Shown here: one piece after another, positions 41,201 to 53,500 of the stretch
Numbering within the stretch: position 1 is the stretch's first letter
Layout of the letters: the number at the start of each line of letters is the position of its first letter
Source: Malachius bipustulatus
Taxonomy: Eukaryota > Arthropoda > Insecta > Coleoptera > Melyridae
Length of the DNA stretch: 64,000 nucleotides
Assembly (NCBI GenBank): GCA_910589415.1
Contig: OU342633.1
Span: 34,292,210 to 34,356,209, forward strand
Direction: 5' to 3'
Made by a program: the position numbers and the translations under genes
Notes under the pieces: generated by a model
Database searches by the model: none
Seen by the model: the letters and a program-made list of their open reading frames with translations, nothing else
What the model was told of the DNA's origin: nothing

Positions 41201-44200
41201 CCTAAAGGTAAAATTGTTAGGAAATCAAAGCGCAGCCACCCGCCGTTACATCAAGTAAACGATCCCCGTCCGCTCATTAAATATTCATAAAATAGAAGCG
41301 CTGTAGCTAGTGGAGTTCCAGCACTTTTAACAACATCGAAGAGACGGCGAAGCTAGGGTAGAAGTTGACCAGATGGCAAGGCAGGGTATTGTAAAAGACA
41401 CTCTCGACCCGCGTGATGAAGGGAAGAGCTGACCTAGATACAGACCGGGTGAAAGAATGTGGAATCATGAATCAAACAATAACTTCATGCAAGGACAATA
41501 GTAACTAGTTAGGTATTACACACACGGTAATGAAACTTTAATCAAACCATAGGGCGAATTAATAAACTGCAATAGCCGAAAATTCGCTGCGGTCCCGAAA
41601 CTGCAAGTAGGTGAAAATGCAAAATGAAGATGGAACCGGTGTAATTATAATAGCTAGACACAATGGAAAGGTGCAGAACGCGTCGGCCGATTTGAAGGAA
41701 AATTTAGGTAGTTCAGGTTCAGGACAATTCAGTAAGGTGGCCGCGAGGTCAAATCGCTGAGTCCCGTGATTGGGGAGATATGATTAAGAAATAAATCACG
41801 GTATAGGGCAGTGCTAATAAGGTGCATTGTTGCGTGGTGTTTAGAAAGCGGGAGACTCCTTAACCCGCATCTGACTCCTTAACCCTTTTAGTCGTTGTCC
41901 AGAGATGGCATAATATTGTGAACTCCAGGCAACGACTCCTTCTTAACCAGCAGTTCAGCCAGAGATGACTTTATGTGAACTCCAGCCGAATTGTTCTTCT
42001 TCAACCTGAGAATTTCCGTTGCCAATTTAGTTAGGACAAAATAGCACCCAAACAAATTTCTAATCACAATTCGTAACCAACAACTCGGCCAGAGATGACT
42101 TTATGTGAACTCCAGCCGAATTATCCTTCCTAAACCCAGGAAAAACCCCTTGAGAAATTAATTAATTAGGGCAGATATCATTGCAACCACATTTCCGACA
42201 ACGTAAAACAATCAACCCTCTCCGCAATGTTCACGTGCACAGGCCCCATTTTAAATCAAGTAAAATAATCAGTTAGGTATTAGGCGGCACCGTAAAGTAT
42301 AGGTACCCACGCAATTACGTCAATGAATAGAAAGACCCCGGCAGGAAAGAAATACTTCAACAAATAATTACAAATTCACGTATAGGAAATCGAGATAGAG
42401 CTAGGAGCAAAAATAGACCCAGAGGAGTGCAGATGTAGGATCACGCAAATGTTAGGCAGGAAGCAGTCCCTTTAAATTATACGATATTAGAGAGTGAAAG
42501 TGAGAAATACTTCCCATTGTATGGCGCTATATGACAGGAACTCGCAACAGTAGGTTGAACCCTCAGACATAGCAGAGCAAGCTTAGGCAGCGTTGTCAAA
42601 TGTAGCACCAGCCACTCATTTACATTATCAGGAAGTACTAATTCCATTACTACACCCGATTAGGATTCATAATAGGTACTCGATTATCCCACGTTGGGGG
42701 AGGCATTCATCTCGATGTCCAGATGAAGACCTCCGTTGAACCAGTAAAAGAGCAAGACTCTTTAAAGTGGAAATCGTAGAGCGCAACAGGGCAAAAGCAC
42801 CCTCAGAGTAGGACAGAGTAAAGCAAACCAAAGCAAGGTTGTCAGGTGTAATAACCGCCCTCACATATCAGGAAATCCAATAACAAAAATAAAGCTAGGA
42901 TCATGAATTGTCCTTCAGCAAATAGGAATTCAAAACAACCAAAAACAAATTAATCCCGAGTATGTGAAAAGCCATTCAAAATCAATCAAAACCAAAACTC
43001 ATTTAGCACATCATACGAATGTCAACTCCATTCAAAATTTAAAAACAAACCCCGCAGAAAATTGCTATAAAATGTTATTGCCAGTCTGGACTGAGTTATC
43101 TGCTTTCTAAACAGGTGTTAGGGGTAAAAACCTTGGACCACGGTGGAATCGATGGTTGGTCTCGATATCCGTAAACAAGCCGGCTCCAGAATAGGTATTC
43201 GTAAAAATTCCAGCATTCAATTATTACCCAGGCAAGCCTGCGGAATAATCTTAGAATAGCGGCCTAGTTTGGTCAGTTGGTCATCACCTTTTAAATAGCA
43301 AAAGAAAACTGCGAATTGCAGAGAACGTCGTATTCGAAATGATAAGGTATATTGACTCATCGCTTTACGAGGCCAGGTAGAACAAAAAGGTAGCCGCAGG
43401 GCAAATAGGTATTGACGGTCCAAAAGTGGCCAAATAAAGGTAGCCCAGTGAGGCAAAACGACAACACAACAAATAAGCAAAATTAGTTAAAACAACTATC
43501 ATGAGTATGACGTCAATTCACGAAAACCGCTTTCACAATTGAGAAAAGCAATTGGAAAGATATTCGAATATTGTTATATTGTTTAAAGAGGAGGTAGCAA
43601 ATCAAAACAAAAATGGCAACACTGCTCCAGACATCCAAGCCAAGACAGACATTCCCGCCATAGCCCGGGTAGTCTGTAACCAACATGGTTGTATTCTTTA
43701 ATTAATTCAAGCAGTTGCTTGAAATGAAATCAAAGAAATTAGAAAAAGGAAATTAGGCAAAGAAAATCGTCGAATAGGCAAACAAAACAGACCTTTACGC
43801 CATATTCCGGATCGTCTGTAACCAAAGTGGTTATATTCTTTAATTAATTCAAGCTGTTGCTTGAAATGAAATCAAAGAAACCGAAAAAAGGAAATTAGGG
43901 AAGGAAAATCGTTGAATAGGTGAATCACACAGACATTTCCGCAATATACCGGATAGTCTGTAACCGAAATAAAAGCAAAACGAAATAATAAGACATTCCC
44001 GCAATATACCGGGTAGTCTGTAACCGAAATAAAGCAAAACGAAATAATAAGAAAGCACAGGTGTGCAAAAGAGAGGAATCCGAAATGGATTGGAGTTTGA
44101 AAAATGCATAAAAGGGATCTCTCTTCGCTTTCCATTTTTTTGTACTCTCTATACAAAATCACAGTCCATCTCGCCCTTCACCATTTTGCGCTCTCGCAAA

Positions 44201-44526
44201 TGAATTCTCTCTCTCATCATACGTTTTCAGACATCTGACAGGAAGCCAACAGTTAACAACAAGTCTCAGTTAGTTTCCCCGCTTTTCTGTGGGAAATCCC
44301 AATCAACCGAGATACAATGAATCATAGTAGGTTTTTTTGCGCATTCGTTTCGGCCATAGTAATCCTGGCATACCTACCTCAATAAAAGAGCAGGGGCGAC
44401 TACGGTAAAAACTACGATAAACTCAACGTAAGAAACCACAGCGGTCCTATTAGGGTAAACCCAGAGGTAAATAGACGATCACAGTGGCTTTTCGAGAAAG
44501 AGCAACGGGCCCGGGTCATCTCCGTT
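41201..44526 (-). repeat. Tandem-repeat-rich noncoding block, perhaps LTR-derived
   Basis: Several families of local repeats occur. CCAGAGATGACTTTATGTGA with AACTCCAGCCGAATT is found at about 41960 and 42090, with a diverged copy at 41901. A unit of about 150 bp with TTCTTTAATTAATTCAAGC recurs at 43626 and 43791. A unit of about 60 bp, with ATATACCGG and TAGTCTGTAACCGAAATAAA, occurs at 43930 and 43991. On the minus strand the block begins TGTAACGGAGATGACCCGGG at 44526, like many LTR starts. No coding frame of note. LTR origin is a guess. Confidence 0.4.
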
Positions 44527-44860
44527 ACAGTACCCAAGTAATTTGTATAATGTAGTTGGAATATGAGCATATGGGTCTAGGATAAGTTTCTTGTAATTAC
44601 GGGACCCGTCAGGGGTCATTCAAGAATATTATTGCTTTACCTTTATTCGCAACAAGGATGATTATGTTCTGGTTGGGATTGAGGTTTAGTGGGGCCAAAT
44701 ATGTTGCCAAAGAGAGTTTGGTGCCTTACAGAAGTCTAGGTGATTATAAGACGAATTTAATTGACAACATTTATTTATTAGAAGTCCTCTTATTCCTGAT
44801 TCAATATTTTGCGATGATCAACTGAAAGAGTTTAATATTAATAAAATAATTTAATTTTAG

Positions 44861-44962
44861 ATGCCATTCTCCTTACTTTATTGCTGGGCAGTAATATATT
44901 TCTGGTACATGAGCTATCTGGTATTTGTTTACTACTGGCATGGCAATGAACTGCGAGAAGAA
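44861..44962 (+). CDS. Odorant receptor exon 3 (shared)
   Basis: 34 codons in phase 0 after acceptor AATTTTAG, starting MPFSLLYCWAVIYFWYMSYL and ending VFVYYWHGNELREE. It holds TM6 and the GNE motif that precedes the intracellular loop in insect odorant receptors. Ends at GAA|GTAAGT in phase 0. Only one copy was found in the window, while exons 1 and 2 exist five times. Confidence 0.83.
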
Positions 44963-45191
44963 GTAAGTAGGTAATCAATTCATAATATTTTTGAGTACGT
45001 AAAGTATTTCGTTAGTGATAAAAAGTCTCGATTTTATGATTAATTTCATAAAGTTCCAGAAGGATATAATAATCTTCAACTCTAGCACCATCTCCATTTT
45101 TATATTTTTTTCCGCAATAGATCTCTCTTTCTAATTTTTTATGACATTTTCTTAAAGTTCTAAATCAACTTTTTAGAGTTATAACTTTCAG

Positions 45192-45347
45192 AGCATGGCG
45201 ATTTCGGATGCAATCTACAGAAGCAACTGGTACGAACAGGACGCAGCGACCAAGAAAATCCTTCACATTATTATGATGCGTTCTCAGCGATGTCTTTCTC
45301 TCCATGTTGGATCGCTCTGTGACGTATCCAATGAGATTCTTGTTAAG
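45192..45347 (+). CDS. Odorant receptor exon 4 (shared)
   Basis: 52 codons: SMAISDAIYRSNWYEQD, then IMMRSQRCLSLHVGS and SNEILVK. The SxxxxxAIYxSxWYE motif and the RSQRPL-like motif are hallmarks of the C-terminal third of insect odorant receptors. I prefer the acceptor CTTTCAG before 45192 because the GNE-to-SNWY spacing then matches the family. An alternative acceptor before 45177 adds five residues in frame. Ends at AAG|GTATTT in phase 0. Confidence 0.86.
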
Positions 45348-45801
45348 GTATTTATTAATTATTATCAAATTGTTTGGTGATAAACTCTAGTGGATGTCGG
45401 CTTAGTCAGTATAACAAACTTTTTCATTATTAGTCCAATTTTTGCTAATAATAATAATTGTTAACATGCAATAATATTGCCCTTTTGAATAATAATAACA
45501 ATAATGATTACCTGGCATACCCATTTTAGTTCCTTCGTGGGCTGTTTCAGTCAGCACGCAGTCAGGCACCTTTCAGCATATGATTTCTTGCGCATTATTC
45601 TTCCTCGTGCCTTATCCGCTCAACGTATTTGTGCTATCATCAAGGAAATTTTGATCTTGCTTACGGCCGCTCGGAATGTCTCTACCGATGCCATCCCATA
45701 TCATTGGCGTACACACTTCCTGGTGGTCTTCTACGTTCTATTTTACCTTAGAAGGTCTATTTTTCCTTCTAGCAGAGTACGAGCTGTAATAAACTATACT
45801 T

Positions 45802-46734
45802 TCATTTCGCATTATGTGACCAAGGTACGTCAATTTTCTGATTTTTATGGTCATCAGTTCCCCTCTCGGTCTTCATCCTTCTTGGCACCTCCTCATTTGT
45901 TACGTGTTCTGTCCATCCAATCTTCAGAATTCTTCGCATTATCCATATCTCGAAACCCTCTATACATTTGCATGTTACCTCCGTGAGCGTCCAGGCTTCC
46001 ACTCCATATAATAGCACAGAATAAACGTAGCCCTTAATCATCCTCTTACGCAGATACAAGCTTAGGTTATTGCTGCTGAACACATTTCTCATTCTCAGGA
46101 ACACAGATCTCGTCTTTTCTTTTCGTTGACGAATTTCAAGGAAGTGATCCCAGCTGTCATTAAGAGGGCACCCTAGGTACAAGATCTGTTTCACCCGTTT
46201 CAGAATTGTTCATCTTATATTCAAATTCGGTGTCATGTCACTGTCTCTGCTCACAACCATGTACCTCATCTTTGATGCATTCAATTCGAGGCCATATTCT
46301 GCTCCCACTTCCATCACTCTATGTATTAATGTTTGTAGTCCTTGTGGTGTGTGTGATAGTATCACTGTATCATCGGCATATCTAATGCTATTTAGAGGCG
46401 TTCCATTTACAAATATGCCTCCTTGCTGGCCGTCTAGTGCCTCACGAAACAGTTCTTCGGAATACGAATACATATTAAAACGCAAAGGTGACAAAACGCG
46501 TCCCAGGTTTACTTTATCATAAGGTCTCACAGCCGCCGTCTGACCACAATAAAAGCCTGATATTATTTTCAGATCTCTTCTATCTATCCCTGTTTTTCTT
46601 AGGATGCTTATTATTTTCTCTTTCTTTACTCTATCAAAGGCTTCCCTAAAATCTATAAAGCACGCATGCACGTCGTAGTTTACGTCTCTGCACCTCTGTA
46701 TTAACACTTGTATGGTGAATAGGGCTTTTCTCAT
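45802..46734 (-). pseudogene. RTE reverse transcriptase remnant
   Basis: The first piece contains CFIDFREAFDRVKKEKII (motif A) and IRYADDTVIL (motif C). After a frame break at about 46200, GYVYSVLLYGVEAWTLTE and FEIWIMRRILKIGWTEHVTN show the C-terminal part. All are typical of RTE-clade LINEs. Broken, nonfunctional. Confidence 0.75.
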
Positions 46735-47305
46735 TCCCAGACTTTCTCTGAATCCAAACTGCGTTGGTCTTATTTCAGCTTCTATTTACTTGTATATTCG
46801 TCGGTGGATGATTTTTAGAAAGATTTTGTGTGCATGGTTCATGGCTCATGAGACTGAAGGTTCTACAGTCTTCACATTTTCTTGCGTTAAGTTTCTTAGG
46901 AATCGTGACAAATGTTGATTTCATCCATTTTCTGGGGATTGCTCCCGTCTTATGGATTCTGGTGTAAAGTCTACATAGTTTGTCTAGTGCTCTTATCTTG
47001 TCTTTGAAATATCTTCCTTTTTTGTTTCATTATCTTTTCAGCCTTAGGTTTATATCTGCAGCCAGAGGGTTGTGATCAGATGGTACATCCGCTCCAGGAT
47101 AGGTTCTCACTGACTTTATGCTATTGCGGAATCTCTTGTTAATAGTAATTATTTGATTTCTGATAATTTCGTCAGACGTATCTCCTGGAGCTTTCCAAGT
47201 GTATAATCTTCACGGTGGCATTTTGTAGAATGTATTTCCTGCTATCAGGTTTTTCTCCTGGCAGAACTGAAACATTCTATGTATATCATCTGTCATTATA
47301 AACAC

Positions 47306-47563
47306 CTACGCCCTTAAATAGTCGCCGACTATTTCTTCTTGTTTTCCTTTACCAATTTTAGCATTAAAGTCGCCCATTACTATAGATATTTCATCTTCTG
47401 TTGTGTATTGTATTGCAACCTCTACCTCTTCGTAAAATATCTCAACTTCCTTATCTGTAAGTCCGCTATGTGGAACGTATATTTCGATGATGTTTGTTTT
47501 CATCGGTTTTGTATTTAGTTGTACCATAGCTACTCTATCTGAGATAGGAAGGAAGCATAGTAG
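47306..47563 (-). pseudogene. RTE endonuclease remnant, distal part
   Basis: Contains FLPISDRVAMVQLNTK, IIEIYVPHSG and VMGDFNAKIG, the last being the GDFN motif of APE-type endonucleases. It is separated from the proximal part by the palindromic insertion. Confidence 0.72.
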
Positions 47564-49541
47564 TGGAGAGGGTCTGTCAAAAAAAAAAGGCTCCATCCGC
47601 CTTGGACTCGAGAATTTTTTTTTATTTTTTTTCATGAAGTTGGACCTCCTCTTCATTTTGGTGGCATTTTCAAAAATTTAATCGACGCCCTGGCGGAGAA
47701 ATGTGCATGCGAAGACATCGGCAATGGTTTTTTTCACATATCTCGCTTAATTCAACTCTGAGCATAGTAAATATCTGTCAAAAAATGAAGAGCTATCGAA
47801 GACGCGTAATTTGAAATTTGACTGGTCCAAATCGGTCAAACAGTTCTCGAGATATCGCATTTTCAATTTTAAGGCCCTTTCTTCAGGGTTCCGCCGCGGT
47901 GCGAATACACCGCCGTCCGTTTTCACGTTGTTTGCATGGAAAAAATCGACTTAGGGACTTAATTTTTTTTTTCATCGACAGACAGCAGTGTCCTTAATGA
48001 TGCCTGAAATTTTGAAGTCGCTATCTCGATTAGAGGGGGGAGGGGGAGGGGAAATCATAATTAAAATTCAAATTGCTGTAACTTTCGCTTATATTAGGGC
48101 CTCGGGCCCAACCAATGGGAGATGACACTTTGGAATGCCTACTTTAAAATGGTATTTTTTTTTCGATTCCGCCAATATTGGCAAGATGCCCGCAGAAAAA
48201 CCGATTTCCCTCTCCCCTTTTTTTTCTTAAAACTGGTGTTTTGCCATGAAAGAAGGGGGTGGGAGTAAAAATTTTTTCGTCATCACACGGGAATTTTTTT
48301 TATCTTTGATTTGAGCCCCAGTAGACCTCGATCGGACCATTATTAAGGTCACAGGGTCACCAAACGCGTTTGGTCTTGTAGAATGGCAAGGATTAGGGTT
48401 AGCGGATTCCGCTACCCGGCATTTTTTAGGGCTAAGTGTCCCCTTTCAAGATTTTCTTACCCCATGTCGCTATCTCAATTAGGGCCTGCACGCGGACGTG
48501 ATATGTAAACCAATTAATCTAGCGTGTGTGTCTGTGAGAGAAGAGAGAAAGGAGAGGGAGCGCTAAACTCCGCGCCCGGCTCTCGCTGCTGCGCGGCTAG
48601 ATTAATTGGTTTACATATCACGTCCGCGTTCATGCCCTAATTGAGATAGCGACATGGGGTAAGAAAATCTTGAAAGGGGACTCCTAGCCCTAAAAAATGC
48701 CGTGTAGCGGAACCCGCTAACCCTAATCCTTGCCATTCTACAGGACCAAACGCGTTTGGTAACCCTGTGACCTTAATAATGGTCCGATCGAGGTCTACTG
48801 GGGCTCAAATCAAAGATAAAAAAAATTCCCGTCTGATGACGAAAAAAATTTTACCCCCACCCTCTTCTTTCATGGCAAAAAACCAGTTTTAAGAAAAAAA
48901 GGGGGGAGGGAAATCGGTTTTTCTGCGGGCATCTTGCCAATATTGGCGGAATAAAAAAAAAAATACTATTTTAAAGTAGGCATTCCAAAGTATCATCTCC
49001 CATTGGTTGGGCGCGAGGCCCCAATATTAGCGAAAGTTATAGCAATTTGAATTTTAATTATGATTTCCCCTCCCGCTCCCCCTCTAATCGAGATAGCGAC
49101 TTCAAAATTTCAGGCATCATTGAGGACACTGCTGTCTGTCGATGAAATGAAAATTAAGTCCCTAAGTCGATTTTTTCCATGCAAAACACGCGAACACGGA
49201 CGGCGGTGTATTCGCACCGCGGCGGAACCCTGAAGAAAGGGCCTTAAAATTGAAAATGCGATATCTCGAGAACCATTTGACCGATTTGGACCAGTCAAAG
49301 TTCAAATTACGCGTCTTCGAGAGCTCTTCATTTAAGCTCTTCGACAGGATATTTACTATGCTCAGAGTTGAATTAAGCGAGTTATGTGCAAAAAACCCAT
49401 TGCCGATGTCTTCGCATGCACATTTCTCCGCCAGGGCGTCGATTAAATTTTTGAAAATGCCACCAAAATGAAGAGGGGATCCAACTTTATGAAAAAAAAA
49501 TCTCGAGTCCAAAGCGGTTCGAAAGTTAGACTCTCTCTACT
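47563..49541. mobile_element. 2-kb near-perfect palindrome inserted in the RTE LINE
   Basis: Two arms of about 950 bp (47563-48531 and 48596-49541) are inverted copies around a loop of about 65 bp. The right end read inward starts AGTAGAGAGAGTCTAAC; the left starts GTGGAGAGGGTCT. ATAGTA flanks both sides (47557-47562 and 49542-49547), and removing the insert restores the LINE frame, so it is a true insertion with a 6-bp duplication. No coding content. Confidence 0.8.
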
Positions 49542-49569
49542 ATAGTACCGATTTAGCGGTGACTGAATC

Positions 49570-49752
49570 CTACTCAGTTTTGATGGTTTTTGAAGGCTTC
49601 TTCTGAGTAATACCCGAGTATTTGTCCACTCGGCAGCTTCGTGAATTTGGCCACTCCATTTTGCTTATTCCCAGAAGGTTGATATTCAATCTTTTCATTT
49701 CTTGCACCACATTATTCGTTTTCCCGCCTCGTACAAGCTTCTTACATTCCAT
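49570..49752 (-). pseudogene. RTE endonuclease remnant, N-terminal part
   Basis: MKRLNINLLGISKMEWPNS followed by a Tyr-Ser-Gly motif is the usual beginning of the RTE endonuclease; the catalytic Glu position reads K here. About 60 codons survive before a stop. Confidence 0.72.
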
Positions 49753-50498
49753 GCTCCTAATCTCATCCTCATGCCTAGCCGGAAGAGTCTTAGCACCCCT
49801 TCCCCATTGAAGGGGGGTCCGGAACTAGGGGCCGTCTTTCGATTTCCAGTCATGATTCCCTGGGGAGTACAGTAGTTTCATGTTGCTGTCTGTACCGCAG
49901 TATCACAACCGATTGAGACATTATTAGTATGTCGTCTGTGGTTGTGTGATCACAATCCTTTGCTGCGTTTCTTTTGCTTAAGCACTGGTCCAGTAATGGA
50001 GTAGCTGCTGCTCTACCCCACGCTAGTTTTGGTCCGCCCCGAGTATTTAATTTCCTCGGTACAACCAATATCTGGGAGGAATTCCCCTATACGCCACCTG
50101 GGGAGGCTCCAGATGAGGTACTATGCAACCCCACGCTGGTGTTGCGCATTACTAAACGAATATATGACAGCTTACCACCTCACCTCAATATTTACACCAA
50201 TTACATGCAATGTTTTAAAACCAATTACAACCAATATGTTTTTCACTTTTTGGTTCCTTTTGGGCTACTTTTGGGCTACCCACAATTGTTTCATGTAATA
50301 AAGAACAAATATTTACAAAGATCTTTTTATGTTATCATCGTATCTGAAGATGGCAAGTATGTCGAAACTTGTCGGTGATAGTGAATCTCAAGAAGACAAA
50401 ATGAAAAGCGAGCAGACTTTTTCTTGTTTTCATTCATTAACAGTGAAAACTCTCCCATTACCGGTCATTATATTAATTATAAATTCTGATTGTTACAG

Positions 50499-50552
50499 AT
50501 CGCAAAAACGTTTTACTCCATGGTGACACTTTTCCAAAACGTCACCTCATGA
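50499..50552 (+). CDS. Odorant receptor exon 5 (shared, last)
   Basis: Acceptor TTGTTACAG precedes 50499. Seventeen codons, IAKTFYSMVTLFQNVTS, then TGA at 50550. The FYSMVTLFQN tail matches the end of TM7 in insect odorant receptors (compare the SYSYFTLL-type endings). Phase 0 agrees with exon 4. Intron 4 is 5.15 kb because of the RTE insertion. Confidence 0.85.
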   Translation: MAKTFYSMVTLFQNVTS

Positions 50553-50680
50553 ATATCACTTGGAATATTATTTCAAGAGCGTTACTGCTGTTAATCACGT
50601 CGCACGCTTTGTTGAATAATCACAATCAACGTGGAGATGCAAGGAGAATAAGCAAAGGAGTCCTGCTGCAGCTCATATTT

Positions 50681-50686
50681 AATAAA
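50681..50686 (+). promoter_or_regulatory. Polyadenylation signal of the receptor locus
   Basis: AATAAA 129 nt after the stop codon; the first such signal downstream on the + strand. Confidence 0.6.
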
Positions 50687-50929
50687 TTCACCTTGAAATG
50701 TACACAAAATATTATTATAAATTAACAGTAATTTTAATTGAATTATTAATTAATATTATAAGCATTAATGAAGGTATTTTTGTATTTAATTTTTTACACT
50801 GTCTTAAGCCTCGCTTTTCACCTAGTCACGAGAATATTAACCTAAGAGATGTTTAAAGGTGACTTATTTTTAATAAAGGTTACCCTGTACCTATAGAGCT
50901 CCTGTAATCAAAACACTTAAGACGAACGA

Positions 50930-51890
50930 TAACCGCTTACGATAGCTGCTTTGTAGATTATGGAAGGGCCTTCGATAGTGTTAAACATAATATAGAACTT
51001 ATCAACCTTCTGCATAACCAAGGATTGGATTGCAAGCCCTTTATTGAAAATCTACACTGGGAACAATCGGCATCAATCAGAATTATGCGAAAACACTACT
51101 GCGGATGTCCACATAAAGCGAGAAGTACGTCACGAGTACGTTCTATCTCCCCTCATCTTCAATCTTTTCTCTGAGAGGATTTTTCAAAATGCATTACAGA
51201 ACATCAAAGAAGGCATCAAAGTAAATGGAAAAATCGTTAACAACATTAGATATGTTGATGATACCGTCGTCCTAACATGACTGCTAGGGTTAGTTGTAGC
51301 CAAGAAGGCTACAAAAACTTATAGATGCAATTAAGATAGAAGGTGATATACTGGGTCTGGAGCTTAATACTTAAAAAAAAAAAACAAAATGAATGGTAAT
51401 ACGCAAGAACCCGAGCAAGCAAGCAAATATACCTACGTGTATTAACCGATAGAAAATGTTACCAAATTCAAATATTTTGGCTCATGGGTACTAAAAGATT
51501 TAGATCCGGAAGTTGTAGTCCGAACCCATATAGAATGCGCGAGATCTGCATTCCTCAAAATGAAAAAGCTTCTCACGAATACAATATGTAATTATTCTGT
51601 CACTTGGCATCCGATATCGTTTTGTTAAAACATAAGTACAAAGAAATGGAAATAAATCCATGACACTTCTGGAGGCTTTTGAGATAAGGATCTATCGACG
51701 ACTTCTGAAGATCAGGAACACAACGTATCTGTAACTAAATGGTTTTACGGAGAATAGGACAAGACAGAGAACTTCTAATAGACACATAGGTGCGCAAAAC
51801 GAACAATTTAGGTCATATACCTGTAATATACCACCCCAGGGTAAGAAGTTGTTCCTGAAAAATAATCCTCATCATAAATAAAGAAGAACA
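50930..51890 (+). pseudogene. Decayed RTE LINE fragment
   Basis: Frames read DYGRAFDSVKHN (motif A), LSPLIFNLFSERIFQNAL and NNIRYVDDTVVLT (YxDD motif C). Later text such as FKYFGSW, then LEAFEIRIYRRLLKI, follows the RTE C-terminal order. There are several frame breaks and one remaining open piece (51044-51280). Confidence 0.68.
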
Positions 51891-52129
51891 ACCATTTACA
51901 ACTGAGATCTCCAGAATCCATTATTTCACACCGCTTCTACAATGGTTTGGAATTTCACCTATACGACCGTTAAAAACTACGATGGAATCTTTAACCCGCT
52001 CTGAAGACGTGATACCCAAAAGAGTAGCTCGAGCAACAGTCAGTCGAATTGAAGAGAGACGGATAGAGCTACAAAGGGTCGTATGAGTATAAAACACCAG
52101 CGCTGCCCGGCCATAGGATCAGGATCACT

Positions 52130-53500
52130 TCCCGACTTGACTCCGATTCCTCCTAACCCTTGGGTAGATTGAGAATACTCTCTTTCCAGCTCCTCTTTAA
52201 GCCGAAGCTAGAAGCCAGTGCGATCGAGAATACTCTGTTCTGGTTTTACCTATCAATAATCAGTATCCACAATAAGTGAGACCTATCATAAACAAACAAA
52301 GGTGAAAACCAACAGAAAGGTAGAAACAAAATGTGCACAGAAAATTAAACAAACAAAAGGCCTAAGCAAACGAAAGGTAGACACAAAGAAAGACATGTTA
52401 CCCCACTAACCAAGGGAAGTTTAACTTCATTTCTAGTTTGTTTGTTAAGCATCAATTTGTACCTCATTTCGAAATTTGGCATCTAAAACCTCTAAAAGCG
52501 AAAAACAACAAAATTCATACAGCGCGAGGTTTTCATCAAAAGTTTGAGTAGCTTACTTATAACATTAATAGGAACAAATTAAGGGTTTAAACCAAAACAA
52601 ACAAAAAACAAAACAAAAACGAGTTCCGTAATGTCAGAGCATAGCCTTTTACGGTAAATTCAGAACCAAAGAGATCAAGGTATTTTATTACAGCAGTTGC
52701 GCGAATGCGAGAGTGCCTTCAGTGTTTCTATTATTGTATAAGTCGCGTAAAACTAATGTTCACTTGAACAGAGTCGCCTGAGGGAGAAGGTCAGTGAGGT
52801 GCTGCCTTCGTTTCTTGTAGGTTCTGGTAATTTCTCTTGGAAAAGCTTACCTGCAAATTGATGACTTAGTCAAATTAGGAAACATTGAAAACAGAGTAAA
52901 ACCACAAGCTTGAAATTGAAGTAAACTGCCCAACCAAACGATTCAATTCATTGTCATTCAGGAATTTTTACAGTCCTCACAAAAGCCAAGGCAAACAGAG
53001 AGTAAGATGATAGAAATGATTCAATCAGGTCCTTTTTAAAAACAACTCTTAGAACAGCATCGGACTCTCTCAATAAATAAATGTAAATTAACTAATAGAA
53101 ATACTTAAATTAAGGTAATTTAAGATTTCATTGTAAGGAATGAAATGACATCCAGTTTGAAATATAGATGAAATAGTGATCATTTGATTCTTTAATCTTA
53201 AAGGAAGACATTTTGATCACACAGCTATTTGACTCCTGAGCTTTTGCATACCCTATCCGAGAACCGAGAGTGGCAACAAGAAACGACACAACGAGAAGTG
53301 GCTCCTAGCCGCATTTCCTAGACGATCATCGGAGGAAGGGGGGTGGTTGTTACAATACATATATCGAGGAAGAAATTATGAGTTCTTGAGATTAGTCATG
53401 GAGCGAAAGTTTGAGGGGAAGAGAAACTGTTACTGGCTAAGAGATGTTAGAGATTGAGCGAGACTGGACACTCACTCGTCATTGAAGGCAGCACAGGACA
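52130..53500. other. Nothing recognisable
   Basis: No coding frame of note, no clear repeats. A few AAACAAAC-rich stretches near 52300-52620. Confidence 0.4.

Larger units (their letters stand above)
45440..50170 (-). mobile_element. Decayed RTE-clade LINE filling intron 4
   Basis: On the minus strand, from a 5' leader near 50.1 kb through endonuclease pieces (49570-49752, 47306-47656) and reverse transcriptase pieces (46210-46734, 45802-46194) to an AAT-rich tail near 45.5 kb. Gene order and motifs fit the RTE clade. A 2-kb palindrome split the endonuclease region at 47563-49541. Many indels. It lies antisense to the receptor. Confidence 0.75.

Noticed and set aside
43626..44051. CRISPR-like array (regularly spaced repeats)
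   Set aside because: Repeats are diverged, of unequal length, without unique spacers, and the DNA is clearly animal.
45504..45986. 160-codon + strand frame
   Set aside because: It is antisense to the RTE LINE reverse transcriptase and its 3' part.
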